Below are positions 1 to 6,005 of a DNA stretch of 6,226 bases, one piece after another. The notes beneath the pieces were generated by a model. That model did no database searches. It was given only the letters and a program-made list of their open reading frames with translations, and was not told the origin of the DNA. Every line of letters starts with the position of its first letter. Within the stretch, counting starts at the first letter, position 1. The translations under genes were made by a program, and so were the position numbers. Origin of the DNA: an uncultured Chlorobiota bacterium (lineage in GTDB: Bacteria; Bacteroidota; Kapaibacteriia; OLB7); assembly GCA_946481475.1 (NCBI GenBank), contig CAMLOB010000261.1, positions 1 to 6,226 on the forward strand, in the 5' to 3' direction.

Positions 1-542
1 CAGGTGATGTACCACTCGTTGCGCGGGGAGAGTTTCATCGTGAAGAGAAGGCGACCGGATGCTTCCCGCTCGACCCCTTCGCGTGTGTGCGGAAATTTGA
101 CGGTATAGTCGGCGGAGAAACGGATCGAGTCGCCGATCGGCGTGGCGGTCACCTCCGACGGAGTCAGCGTCAGCGAGGGGATTTCCCCTTCGACAAGTTC
201 GGAAAAAATCGTCCGGATATATGCCTCCTCATCCTCGATCGACCAGTCAACGAAACGTCCGGGTGCCACCGAAAGTCCCTCGGCCGAGGGCTGGAACCGG
301 AACGGCTCAAGTCCGACCGAGGAATCGCTGAAGCATTTGCGATAGTCCAGCGAGTTCATAAAGCTGATGGCGCTCTGAAGATTCTGCAGAACGGTTGAGG
401 GTGTGGTCGGTTGCTCGAAGGCGGAGCCGCCGGTGACCGGAGGTTCCGGCTCACGTGTGGCGAACAGATCACACCCGCAGAGCATCGGGCCGATCAACAG
501 CAGGGGGAGGAGCAGGCGGTATGTGGCCAATCCGTTTTGCAT
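1..542 (-). CDS. Lipoprotein, NTF2-like-type, function unknown (C-terminus outside window)
   Basis: The reading frame starts at ATG 542 and stays open to the left edge (180 codons seen, no stop). A stop codon at 567-569 lies just upstream in the same frame, and no other start codon comes between, so the start is well fixed although no Shine-Dalgarno is visible. Residues 1-24 form a lipoprotein signal peptide: a leucine-rich core at 10-18, then LCG before the lipidated Cys24. A short Pro/Gly-rich linker follows (32-48). The body has a helical segment around VLQNLQSAI (51-59) and DYRKCFSD (66-73), then FVDWSIEDEE (97-106), and near the edge GRLLFTMKL (163-171) leading into NEWYI (175-179). This order matches uncharacterised lipoproteins with an NTF2/SnoaL-like fold that I recall from Zixibacteria and related phyla. 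The membrane-anchored location is secure; the function is unknown. It is probably the last gene of the recR unit. Confidence 0.8.
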   Translation of the reverse strand, partial: MQNGLATYRLLLPLLLIGPMLCGCDLFATREPEPPVTGGSAFEQPTTPSTVLQNLQSAISFMNSLDYRKCFSDSSVGLEPFRFQPSAEGLSVAPGRFVDWSIEDEEAYIRTIFSELVEGEIPSLTLTPSEVTATPIGDSIRFSADYTVKFPHTREGVEREASGRLLFTMKLSPRNEWYIT

Positions 543-612
543 GTGATTGAGGCGGCGAGGGGACGGTTATGCGGGGAAGCTGACCGATTCCGGTCGCTCC
601 CGTCGCGGAACT

Positions 613-1383
613 CTACACTGCCTTGTTGATGATAATCATCCGCCGGGAGCGTTCCCGGTCGAACGGCAAACCGGCGTAATCGCCGAACCAGTGGGTCGGC
701 AGAAACCCGGCCTCCCGCAGAAGGCGTTCGATCTTCTCCGGCGTGTAGAGCCGGACCGATTCGTGGAATCTGATCTTCTCTTTCTTTATCGGAATGGTGA
801 TATGCTTCTCGACCCGGTCTCCCACGATTTCCCGTTCTTCAATCACCTTGATCCCGTCCTCGATCACCTTTGTGCTTCTGGGGATCAGGGTCTTCTCCAG
901 CACAAGGGGATTGATCAGGTCGATGGCATAATATCCGATATCCCGCAGCGCACGTCGCGCCCCCTGGATCACGGCGAAGTCCTCCTCGACCGTGTCGAAA
1001 TATCCGAAGCTGCTGAAGAGTTGCACGGCCAGATCGAACTCTGCGTTGAAGTCGAGCGAGCGCATGTCCAATTGAAGAAACTTGATCGGGACTTTTTCTT
1101 TCTGCGCCTGGGAGTGGGCGTGGCGGAGCAGACCGGTGGAGAGATCGACGGCGGTGACGTCGAATCCCCGTTTTGCCAGAGAGAGTGCGTGACGTCCGGC
1201 ACCGCAGGCAATGTCCAGAACACGACATTTATCGACATCGTTGGGGTGAAACTGTGTGGCCCGCTGTATAATGTCAATGCAGGCTTCGGCTTCAATGTCG
1301 TTCCGATGGCTGTAGAGCTTCAGATAGTAGTCACTATCGAACCACTCTTCGTACCATCTCTTTGATGTCGTCATTGATGTCAT
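613..1383 (-). CDS. Class I SAM-dependent methyltransferase
   Basis: Predicted 256-residue cytosolic methyltransferase. Motif I, VLDIACGAGRHA (residues 55-66), is the glycine-rich S-adenosylmethionine loop. The acidic residue after strand 2 is Asp80 in TAVDLS, LQLDMRSLDF (103-112) supplies the adenine-contacting region, and FDLAVQLFSSFGYF (116-129) is the motif IV strand. The N-terminal WYEEWFDSDYYLKLYSHR and the C-terminal region (RLYTPEKIERLL, then a GDYAG segment) are typical of a widespread small-molecule-type methyltransferase family whose substrate is generally unknown. The frame is open 34 codons further upstream, to 1485, but that extension overlaps recR and does not look like the family, so ATG 1383 is preferred; ATG 1374 is also possible. 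No strong ribosome binding site is seen. It begins 19 bases after the recR stop, so co-transcription is likely. The substrate cannot be told from sequence. Confidence 0.88.
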   Translation of the reverse strand: MTSMTTSKRWYEEWFDSDYYLKLYSHRNDIEAEACIDIIQRATQFHPNDVDKCRVLDIACGAGRHALSLAKRGFDVTAVDLSTGLLRHAHSQAQKEKVPIKFLQLDMRSLDFNAEFDLAVQLFSSFGYFDTVEEDFAVIQGARRALRDIGYYAIDLINPLVLEKTLIPRSTKVIEDGIKVIEEREIVGDRVEKHITIPIKKEKIRFHESVRLYTPEKIERLLREAGFLPTHWFGDYAGLPFDRERSRRMIIINKAV

Positions 1384-1402
1384 GCTCGTAAATAAAAAAG
1401 TG

Positions 1403-2002
1403 TCAGACGGATATTCTTCCTTCAAGTGCCCGCGCAATCGTTGCCTCGTCGATAAACTCCAGGGCGCTCCCCATCGGCACACCACTTGCGATGCGGGTGA
1501 CCTTGACCCCGAGAGGGTGGAGGAGCTTTGCCAGATAAAGCGTCGTCATCTCCCCCTCGACGCTCGGATTCAGCGCAAGGATCACCTCCTTTATCTCGCC
1601 GCTTCCGGTTCTGGAGACCAGTTCCTTTACTTTCAGTTCTTCCGGACCGATGCCGTCAAGAGGATTGATGACTCCTCCGAGGACGTGGTAGAGTCCGAAG
1701 AAATCATTGGTCTTCTCGATTGCCAGCACATCGCTCGGCTCCTCGACAACGCAGACGATGCTCCGGTCACGCTTTGCCGATGAACAGACAGGGCACGGAT
1801 CGGTTTCGGTGATGTTGCAGCAGACCGAACAATAGCGGATCTTGTCTTTCATCGCCACCAGTGCCTTTGCCAGGGCGACGGCATCCTCGCGAGGCTGTTT
1901 CAGCAGCCAGAGTGCAATGCGCTGCGCGGTTTTCCGCCCGATGGTGGGCAGGCGACTGAGGTTCTCGATAACCGATTCAAGCGCTTCGGAAGTGTAGAGC
2001 AT
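1403..2002 (-). CDS. recR: Recombination mediator protein RecR
   Basis: RecR works with RecF and RecO to load RecA onto single-stranded DNA at gaps and stalled forks. The 199-residue product has the full family layout and usual length. It has a helix-hairpin-helix, LPTIGRKTAQRIA (18-30), and a four-cysteine zinc finger with Cys58, Cys61, Cys70 and Cys73. A Toprim domain follows, beginning near VVEEPSDVLAIEKT (about 85-98) and containing GGVINPLDGIGPEEL and LNPSVEGEMT. The C-terminal signature RIASGVPMGSALEFIDE (170-186) is present. The frame continues upstream to an ATG at 2083, but those 27 extra residues are unlike RecR and overlap the candidate promoter, so the start is placed at ATG 2002 (MLYTSEALESV). 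No clear Shine-Dalgarno is seen. dnaX and ybaB, frequent upstream neighbours of recR, are absent here; the upstream gene is divergent. Confidence 0.96.
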   Translation of the reverse strand: MLYTSEALESVIENLSRLPTIGRKTAQRIALWLLKQPREDAVALAKALVAMKDKIRYCSVCCNITETDPCPVCSSAKRDRSIVCVVEEPSDVLAIEKTNDFFGLYHVLGGVINPLDGIGPEELKVKELVSRTGSGEIKEVILALNPSVEGEMTTLYLAKLLHPLGVKVTRIASGVPMGSALEFIDEATIARALEGRISV

Positions 2003-2023
2003 TGGTTTGCCGACCAGGTTTTC

Positions 2024-2040
2024 GGATACCTTCGGTATCC
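2024..2040 (-). other. Leader hairpin upstream of recR
   Basis: A perfect inverted repeat, GGATACC and GGTATCC, is separated by three bases (GAA read on the minus strand). It lies 22 bases before the recR start and downstream of the candidate promoter, so it would be in the 5' untranslated RNA. No T-run follows it on either strand, so it is not a terminator. It could tune translation or mRNA stability, or bind a protein as DNA. The structure is seen in the sequence; any role is inference. Confidence 0.45.
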
Positions 2041-2058
2041 TTGAATAAAAAGCCGCTA

Positions 2059-2087
2059 AATGTATCTGTATTTCAGGGATCAATCAA
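2059..2087 (-). promoter_or_regulatory. Candidate sigma-70 promoter for the recR unit
   Basis: Read on the minus strand, a -35 box TTGATT (2087-2082) and a -10 box TACATT (2064-2059) are separated by exactly 17 bases. Each matches four of six consensus positions. Transcription would start near 2052, giving a leader of about 50 bases before the recR ATG at 2002. The placement fits the first gene of the unit and argues against a longer RecR starting at 2083. Confidence 0.4.
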
Positions 2088-2125
2088 GGGAGAAGGTGAT
2101 CTGTATCGGAATGGAACGAAGAGAG

Positions 2126-2132
2126 AGGGGAG
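2126..2132 (+). promoter_or_regulatory. Ribosome binding site for the esterase
   Basis: AGGGGAG lies ten bases before ATG 2143. It is the best ribosome binding site in this stretch and favours ATG 2143 over the in-frame ATG 2164, which has only a weak AAGG six bases upstream. Confidence 0.5.
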
Positions 2133-2142
2133 ATCATTCAAA

Positions 2143-2844
2143 ATGAAAAATTCAAGGTTCAAAATGGCGGGGAACGAGGGTTTGTGGGGAATTCGTGAGG
2201 AACTGGTGGAGACCGTTCGGTCGGCGCGGTACTATGTGGCGGGGGATATGGCGGGGGATGCGGAGAGCGGGGTGGGGCATATCTGGATGCTGTTTCACGG
2301 CTACGGACAGCTTGCGCGGGATTTTCTTGAGGATTGTCTCCCGCTTCTGTCCGAAGGCGTTCTGCTGGTTGCTCCGGAAGGACTCTCCCGGTTCTATCAC
2401 CGCAGCGGTCGGGGGAGCATCGGGGCGTCGTGGATGACGAGCGAAGATCGATTGCGGGAGATCGACGATTACATCCGCTATCTCGACGGAATTTTTGAGA
2501 CACTCACCGGGCGATTCGACCCGGTCCCCCGACTGTCGGTGCTCGGCTTTTCCCAGGGAGGGGCCACGGCAATGCGCTGGGGGATACGGGGGAGGGGGAA
2601 TCCGGAAAGGATTGTCCTCTGGGGGGCCGCATTCCCTGAAGCCGAGATCGAGGAATACCGGGAACGACTGCAAGGCAAGTCGGTTCTCCTTGTCGAAGGG
2701 GAGAACGACCGGATCGTCTCCGCCGGGGAGATCGCCGCAACCGGTCGAAAACTTCAGCAGGTGGGGGTCGACCTATCGACGCTCCGACACGCAGGGGGAC
2801 ACGAACTGGATTCCCCCCTTTTATCCGAGCTTTCCCTCCTGTAA
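2143..2844 (+). CDS. Alpha/beta-hydrolase esterase (phospholipase/carboxylesterase family)
   Basis: Predicted 233-residue serine hydrolase of the LYPLA/YpfH-like carboxylesterase family. The oxyanion-side motif is HGYGQLARDFL (from about 52). Next come APEGLSRFY (77-85) and GASWMTSEDR (94-103), which are hallmarks of a bacterial subgroup. The nucleophile elbow is GFSQGG with Ser137. The expected acid is Asp189 in EGENDRIVS, and the expected base is His220 in HAGGHEL, completing a Ser-Asp-His triad in the right order. No signal peptide is visible, so the enzyme is probably cytoplasmic and cleaves a carboxylic ester; the natural substrate is unknown. The frame is open upstream to 2002, but that part lies antisense to the recR leader and lacks family similarity. 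ATG 2143 is chosen from AGGGGAG, with ATG 2164 as the alternative. The gene is divergent from recR, and no terminator is seen after it. Confidence 0.88.
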   Translation: MKNSRFKMAGNEGLWGIREELVETVRSARYYVAGDMAGDAESGVGHIWMLFHGYGQLARDFLEDCLPLLSEGVLLVAPEGLSRFYHRSGRGSIGASWMTSEDRLREIDDYIRYLDGIFETLTGRFDPVPRLSVLGFSQGGATAMRWGIRGRGNPERIVLWGAAFPEAEIEEYRERLQGKSVLLVEGENDRIVSAGEIAATGRKLQQVGVDLSTLRHAGGHELDSPLLSELSLL

Positions 2845-2955
2845 CCGGAATTTTGTTGACATTCTGTTGCGAGTTCCTCTGTCAATCGCTACTTTTGCGA
2901 AACATCTCGTAACTCACTACGGCCAATTCCATTCAATTTCAGGGAGTATCGGACC

Positions 2956-3612
2956 ATGAACGACATTACTGCGGCAAATGTGCAGCTATCAGTCGGTGAG
3001 ATTATTTCCAACGGGATTACGACAGGAATGAAGAACTTCGTTAATCTCCTGTTGACTGCGATTTTGTTCGGCTTGACCTTCTGGATTCCCTATCTGAACA
3101 TCGGAACCTTCATTGGACTTCAGGACCTTGTTCCGAAGATGAGTCGGGGGGAAACCATCTCGCCAACGGCTATTTTCGATGAAAAGTACAGGAGAAATTT
3201 TGGTGAGTTCTTCCTTCTGATGGCCCTGTTTTACGCGGGCCTCATTGCCGGTCTGATTTTTGTGTATGTCGGAGCTGTAGTCGTGCAGGTAGCCTGGATG
3301 CTGGCGTTGCCTCTCTTCGTTGACAGAGGGACTGGTCCTATTGAGTCACTACGTACAAGCAATAAGTTGACCTACGGGCACAAAATGACGATTTTTCTGG
3401 CTCTTGCCGTCTTTGGAATCGGGATCGCCATTATCGTCTTTATTGTCAATTTAATCAGCGATACGCTGGGAGCGATCGTGGCAATTATTCTTTACCTGCT
3501 GGCATTCCCGATCATGTTGGGAATGCAGGCTTATATCTATGGTAAATTGACTTCTGTACTGGATTCCTATGATACTGGTATAGGCGCGGTTGATCCGATA
3601 CCTACTGTGTAA
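2956..3612 (+). CDS. Integral membrane protein, function unknown
   Basis: The 218-residue product is hydrophobic, with likely transmembrane segments near 28-50, 84-105, 106-122, 144-166 and 169-192. The segment between the central and later helices, LPLFVDRGTGPIESLRTSNKL (about 118-138), is the feature I recognise. It resembles the conserved 'P-lfvD...eSl..S..l..G' stretch of small multi-helix membrane proteins with DUF975-like or GlpQ-membrane-domain-like architecture. No catalytic motif or transporter signature is visible and I do not assign a function. AGGGAG at 2941-2946 sits nine bases before ATG 2956, a convincing ribosome binding site. The gene is visibly poorer in GC than its neighbours (sampled lines are 43-48% against about 70% in the flanking enzymes). 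It has a 111-base upstream gap and a strong terminator, so it is probably transcribed alone. Confidence 0.8.
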   Translation: MNDITAANVQLSVGEIISNGITTGMKNFVNLLLTAILFGLTFWIPYLNIGTFIGLQDLVPKMSRGETISPTAIFDEKYRRNFGEFFLLMALFYAGLIAGLIFVYVGAVVVQVAWMLALPLFVDRGTGPIESLRTSNKLTYGHKMTIFLALAVFGIGIAIIVFIVNLISDTLGAIVAIILYLLAFPIMLGMQAYIYGKLTSVLDSYDTGIGAVDPIPTV

Positions 3613-3634
3613 TGCAAATCATTGACGGAATTGC

Positions 3635-3672
3635 AAACGGCTCCGCAGTCAACACTGCGGAGCCGTTTTTTT
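3635..3672 (+). terminator. Strong intrinsic terminator after the membrane protein
   Basis: A 14-base-pair perfect stem (3635-3648 with 3655-3668) contains the core CGGCTCCGCAG and closes a six-base loop TCAACA. A run of seven T (3666-3672) follows. It lies 22 bases after the membrane-protein stop codon. On the opposite strand the stem is followed by only three T and then GCAA, so it would stop transcripts of the converging carboxyltransferase gene less efficiently, though no other terminator is seen for that gene. Confidence 0.93.
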
Positions 3673-3696
3673 GCAGAAGCTTGATCTGCCGGCTTT

Positions 3697-5316
3697 CTAC
3701 AACGGAATATTCCCGTGCTTCTTCGGCGGGTTCGTATCCTGCTTCTCTCGCAGCAGCCGCAACGCCTCGATCAGGATCGGCCGGGTCTGCGCCGGTTCGA
3801 TCACATCGTCGATGTAGCCCCGCTCGGCGGCCAGATAGGGGTGGGCGAACTTCTCGCGATACTCCGCATCGTGCCGGGCAAGCTCCGCTTCCGGATCGTC
3901 TGCTGCGGCGATCTCCTTCCGGTACAGAATTTCCGCCGCTCCCTTGCTTCCCATGACTGCGATCTCGGCTGTCGGCCAGGCGTAGTTGAAATCTCCTCGG
4001 ATATGCTTCGAGTTCATCACGTCGTACGCACCTCCGTACGCCTTGCGCGTGATGACCGTGATCTTCGGTACCGTCGCCTCACAGAAGGCGTAGAGAAGTT
4101 TTGCGCCGTGACGAATGATGCCGCGCCACTCCTGATCGGTCCCCGGCAGAAAGCCGGGCACGTCCTCGAAGACGACCAGGGGAATGTTGAAGCAGTCGCA
4201 GAACCGGACGAAGCGTGCTCCCTTGACCGATGCGTCGATATCGAGCACCCCGGCAAGCGAGGCCGGCTGGTTGGCAACGATGCCGACCGCCTCTCCGCCA
4301 AGCCGGGCAAAGCCGACGACGATGTTCGGGGCGAACTCTTCATGGATTTCAATAAACGAGTTCCGGTCGGCAACCCGCTCGATCACGGTTTTGATGTCGT
4401 ACGGCTTGTTCGGGTTCTCGGGCACGATGGCGTTCAGCAGGTAGTCCGTCCGATCATGCGGGTCATCCAGATCGATCACCGGCGCCTTCTCCCGGTTGTT
4501 CTGCGGCATGTAGGAGAGCATCTTCCGGATCGACTTCAACGCCTCGATCTCGTTCTCCCGGACGACGTGTGCAACGCCCGACTTCGTCGCGTGCGTGTGA
4601 GCTCCGCCCAGTTCTTCCTGCGTCACCTCCTCGTGCGTCACGGTCTTGACCACGTTCGGTCCGGTCACGAACATATAGCTTGTGCCGTCGGCCATCACAA
4701 CGAAGTCTGTGATGGCCGGGGAGTAGACCGCCCCTCCGGCGCACGGACCGAGGATTGCCGAGATCTGGGGGATAACTCCGGAGGCAAGCGTGTTCCGCAA
4801 AAAGATGTCGGCGTAGCCTCCCAGCGAGACGACTCCTTCCTGGATGCGGGCGCCGCCGGAGTCGTTCAGGCCGATCACCGGTGCGCCGATCTTCATGGCC
4901 AGATCCATGATCTTGCAGATCTTCTCCGCGTGTGCCTCCGAAAGCGAACCGCCGAAGACCGTGAAGTCCTGCGAGAAAACGCAGACGTCCCGTCCGTTGA
5001 TCTTGCCGGTTCCGGTGATTACGCCGTCTCCGAGATACCGCTGTTTCTCCAGACCGAAGTCATGCGAGCGGTGGCGGACAAAGGCGTCGATCTCGCGGAA
5101 GCTCCCGTCGTCCAGAAGAACGTCAAGGCGTTCCCGTGCGGTCAGCTTCCCTTTCTTGTGTTGCCCTTTGATCCGCTCCTCGCCTCCACCCAGCGTCGAC
5201 TCCTTCCGCATCCGGTTCATCAGGTCCAGCGGATGCTCATGCTCTGTGGTGTGGTCGAAACCGTTGTTGCGTGCCGGAGGAAGGAGATCATTTTTTCCCT
5301 TGATCGGCGGCGTCAT
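3697..5316 (-). CDS. Acyl-CoA carboxylase carboxyltransferase subunit (PccB/MmdA-type)
   Basis: Carboxyltransferase that moves CO2 between carboxybiotin and an acyl-CoA, most likely the propionyl-CoA/methylmalonyl-CoA pair. Both crotonase-like halves are intact. The N-half has [41 protein letters not shown] (oxyanion-hole region, 154-161) and GPCAGGAVY (190-198). The C-half has [40 protein letters not shown] (425-434) and [16 protein letters not shown]. It ends in KKHGNIPL, the usual tail of PccB and MmdA proteins. From ATG 5316 it is 539 residues, somewhat longer than the usual 510-530. Other in-frame ATGs at 5385, 5331, 5220 and 5211 are possible, and none has a good Shine-Dalgarno; codon use looks coding from about 5316. 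No biotin carboxylase, biotin carrier or decarboxylase membrane subunit is adjacent, so carboxylase versus sodium-pump decarboxylase cannot be decided. I therefore give no symbol. Confidence 0.93.
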   Translation of the reverse strand: MTPPIKGKNDLLPPARNNGFDHTTEHEHPLDLMNRMRKESTLGGGEERIKGQHKKGKLTARERLDVLLDDGSFREIDAFVRHRSHDFGLEKQRYLGDGVITGTGKINGRDVCVFSQDFTVFGGSLSEAHAEKICKIMDLAMKIGAPVIGLNDSGGARIQEGVVSLGGYADIFLRNTLASGVIPQISAILGPCAGGAVYSPAITDFVVMADGTSYMFVTGPNVVKTVTHEEVTQEELGGAHTHATKSGVAHVVRENEIEALKSIRKMLSYMPQNNREKAPVIDLDDPHDRTDYLLNAIVPENPNKPYDIKTVIERVADRNSFIEIHEEFAPNIVVGFARLGGEAVGIVANQPASLAGVLDIDASVKGARFVRFCDCFNIPLVVFEDVPGFLPGTDQEWRGIIRHGAKLLYAFCEATVPKITVITRKAYGGAYDVMNSKHIRGDFNYAWPTAEIAVMGSKGAAEILYRKEIAAADDPEAELARHDAEYREKFAHPYLAAERGYIDDVIEPAQTRPILIEALRLLREKQDTNPPKKHGNIPL

Positions 5317-5501
5317 ATCCCGTTCTTTCATATGTGAATGTTTCGGCAGGTGCCGGTGTAACAAAAGTGCCTCTGACTCAGTCATAAGTTACGATTTCCC
5401 GACTCAACGGTTTTTCGGATGAAGGAAACCCCTGGAATCAAATTCTAAACTCATCTGTTGTTGAAAGGTCACGGTGAGTCAATTCGCAGAATTAATGTTG
5501 G
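5317..5501. other. Divergent intergenic region between carboxyltransferase and lipoprotein genes
   Basis: This stretch must hold the start signals of both flanking genes if ATG 5316 is the carboxyltransferase start. I see no clear paired -35/-10 boxes on either strand. GACTCA occurs at 5375-5380 and 5401-5406, and its reverse complement TGAGTC at 5475-5480. The first copy is part of a perfect odd palindrome, TGACTCAGTCA (5374-5384). On the minus strand TAGAAT (5447-5442) matches five of six -10 positions but lacks a matching -35 box. Confidence 0.35.
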
Positions 5502-5509
5502 AAAGGAGG
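5502..5509 (+). promoter_or_regulatory. Shine-Dalgarno that sets a GTG start
   Basis: AAAGGAGG is a near-perfect ribosome binding site. It touches the ATG at 5510 with no spacer, which is too close for that ATG, but lies six bases before the in-frame GTG at 5516. It therefore points to GTG 5516 as the lipoprotein start. Confidence 0.7.
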
Positions 5510-5515
5510 ATGAAC

Positions 5516-5917
5516 GTGAAACAGTTGTTGCTTATGGTGTTCGCCCCGGTTCTGTTGTGGGGATGCAATGACATCCTGACGAACCAGTATCCGTACGGCG
5601 AAGAGTTTACCCTGGAGTATCAAAAGTCCGCTCTGGTCGGCGGGGAGAGTCTGATTCAGTTTCTCGGTATCAAGGAAGATTCCCGCTGTCCGACCGACGT
5701 CGAATGTGTCTGGGAGGGGAACGCAGCGGCCGAATTCTCGATCAAGGTCTCGGGCTATCCGCCCCAGCGGTTTGTGTTGAACACCTATTCGGGCAAGCCG
5801 CAGGAGATGACGATTCATGGAGTCAGTGTCAGACTGATTGATGTCTACCCGGCTCCGGTCTCCACGCAGCAGATTCGTCCCGATCAATATTCGGTCCGGA
5901 TTGTGGTTGACCGTTAG
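5516..5917 (+). CDS. Small lipoprotein with DSRCP...C.W.G domain, function unknown
   Basis: Starting at GTG 5516, the product is 133 residues. Residues 1-16 (MKQLLLMVFAPVLLWG) are a lipoprotein signal peptide, with lipobox LWG before lipidated Cys17. The mature part is a predicted beta-rich domain centred on EDSRCPTDVECVWEGNA (54-70), whose Cys58 and Cys64 could form a disulfide in the envelope. It ends with strands around VRLIDVYPAP and YSVRIVVDR. I recall this DSRCP-x4-C-x-W-x-G signature from short uncharacterised lipoproteins, often from Bacteroidota; no activity is known to me. The frame also includes ATG 5510 and ATG 5474, but the ribosome binding site favours GTG 5516. The gene has its own terminator and is divergent from the carboxyltransferase, so it is probably transcribed alone. 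Residue +2 is Asn, not the Asp that retains lipoproteins in the inner membrane of E. coli. Confidence 0.85.
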   Translation: MKQLLLMVFAPVLLWGCNDILTNQYPYGEEFTLEYQKSALVGGESLIQFLGIKEDSRCPTDVECVWEGNAAAEFSIKVSGYPPQRFVLNTYSGKPQEMTIHGVSVRLIDVYPAPVSTQQIRPDQYSVRIVVDR

Positions 5918-5945
5918 AAACCGGGACGAACAGGAAGAAAGGTTG

Positions 5946-5973
5946 AAGTGCCGCCTCGGCGGCACTTTTTTTT
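5946..5973 (+). terminator. Intrinsic terminator after the small lipoprotein
   Basis: A nine-base-pair perfect stem, AAGTGCCGC (5946-5954) with GCGGCACTT (5959-5967), closes a CTCG tetraloop. A run of eight T covers 5966-5973. It lies 28 bases after the lipoprotein stop. The promoter of the next gene begins three bases after the T-run. Confidence 0.93.
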
Positions 5974-5975
5974 GC

Positions 5976-6005
5976 TTGCAATCCGGGTTCAGTTCTCTTT
6001 ATATT
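5976..6005 (+). promoter_or_regulatory. Candidate sigma-70 promoter of the DtxR-family gene
   Basis: TTGCAA (5976-5981, four of six for -35) and TATATT (6000-6005, five of six for -10) are separated by 18 bases. Transcription should start about 6011-6013, only three to five bases before ATG 6016. The promoter sits directly behind the previous terminator, as expected for an independent unit. Confidence 0.55.

Noticed and set aside
582..595. GACCG-ATTC-CGGTC hairpin between methyltransferase and lipoprotein as a terminator
   Set aside because: The stem is only five base pairs and no T-run follows on either strand. Read-through into the lipoprotein gene is more likely.
547..1365. Plus-strand open frame opposite the methyltransferase
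   Set aside because: No family resemblance; it is explained by codon bias of the real minus-strand gene.
1384..1485. Longer methyltransferase beginning at ATG 1485
   Set aside because: It would overlap the end of recR by more than 80 bases, and the residues are unlike the family N-terminus.
2003..2083. Longer RecR beginning at ATG 2083
   Set aside because: The extra 27 residues are not found in RecR proteins and the frame there overlaps the likely promoter. The product from ATG 2002 has the normal length.
2002..2142. N-terminal extension of the esterase frame to an ATG at 2002
   Set aside because: The added 47 residues lie antisense to the recR leader, resemble no hydrolase, and ATG 2143 has a ribosome binding site.
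3715..5337. Long plus-strand open frame opposite the carboxyltransferase
   Set aside because: It is the antisense shadow of a GC-rich gene. Its protein has no recognisable domain, while the minus strand encodes a complete enzyme.
5442..5482. Minus-strand promoter for the carboxyltransferase using TAGAAT (5447-5442) and TTGACT (5482-5477)
   Set aside because: The spacer would be 29 bases, far from 16-18, and no better -35 box fits, so only the -10-like word is noted.
5481..5493. AATTC-GCA-GAATT inverted repeat before the small lipoprotein
   Set aside because: The arms are five AT-rich bases each, easily due to chance, with no link to a promoter that I can place.
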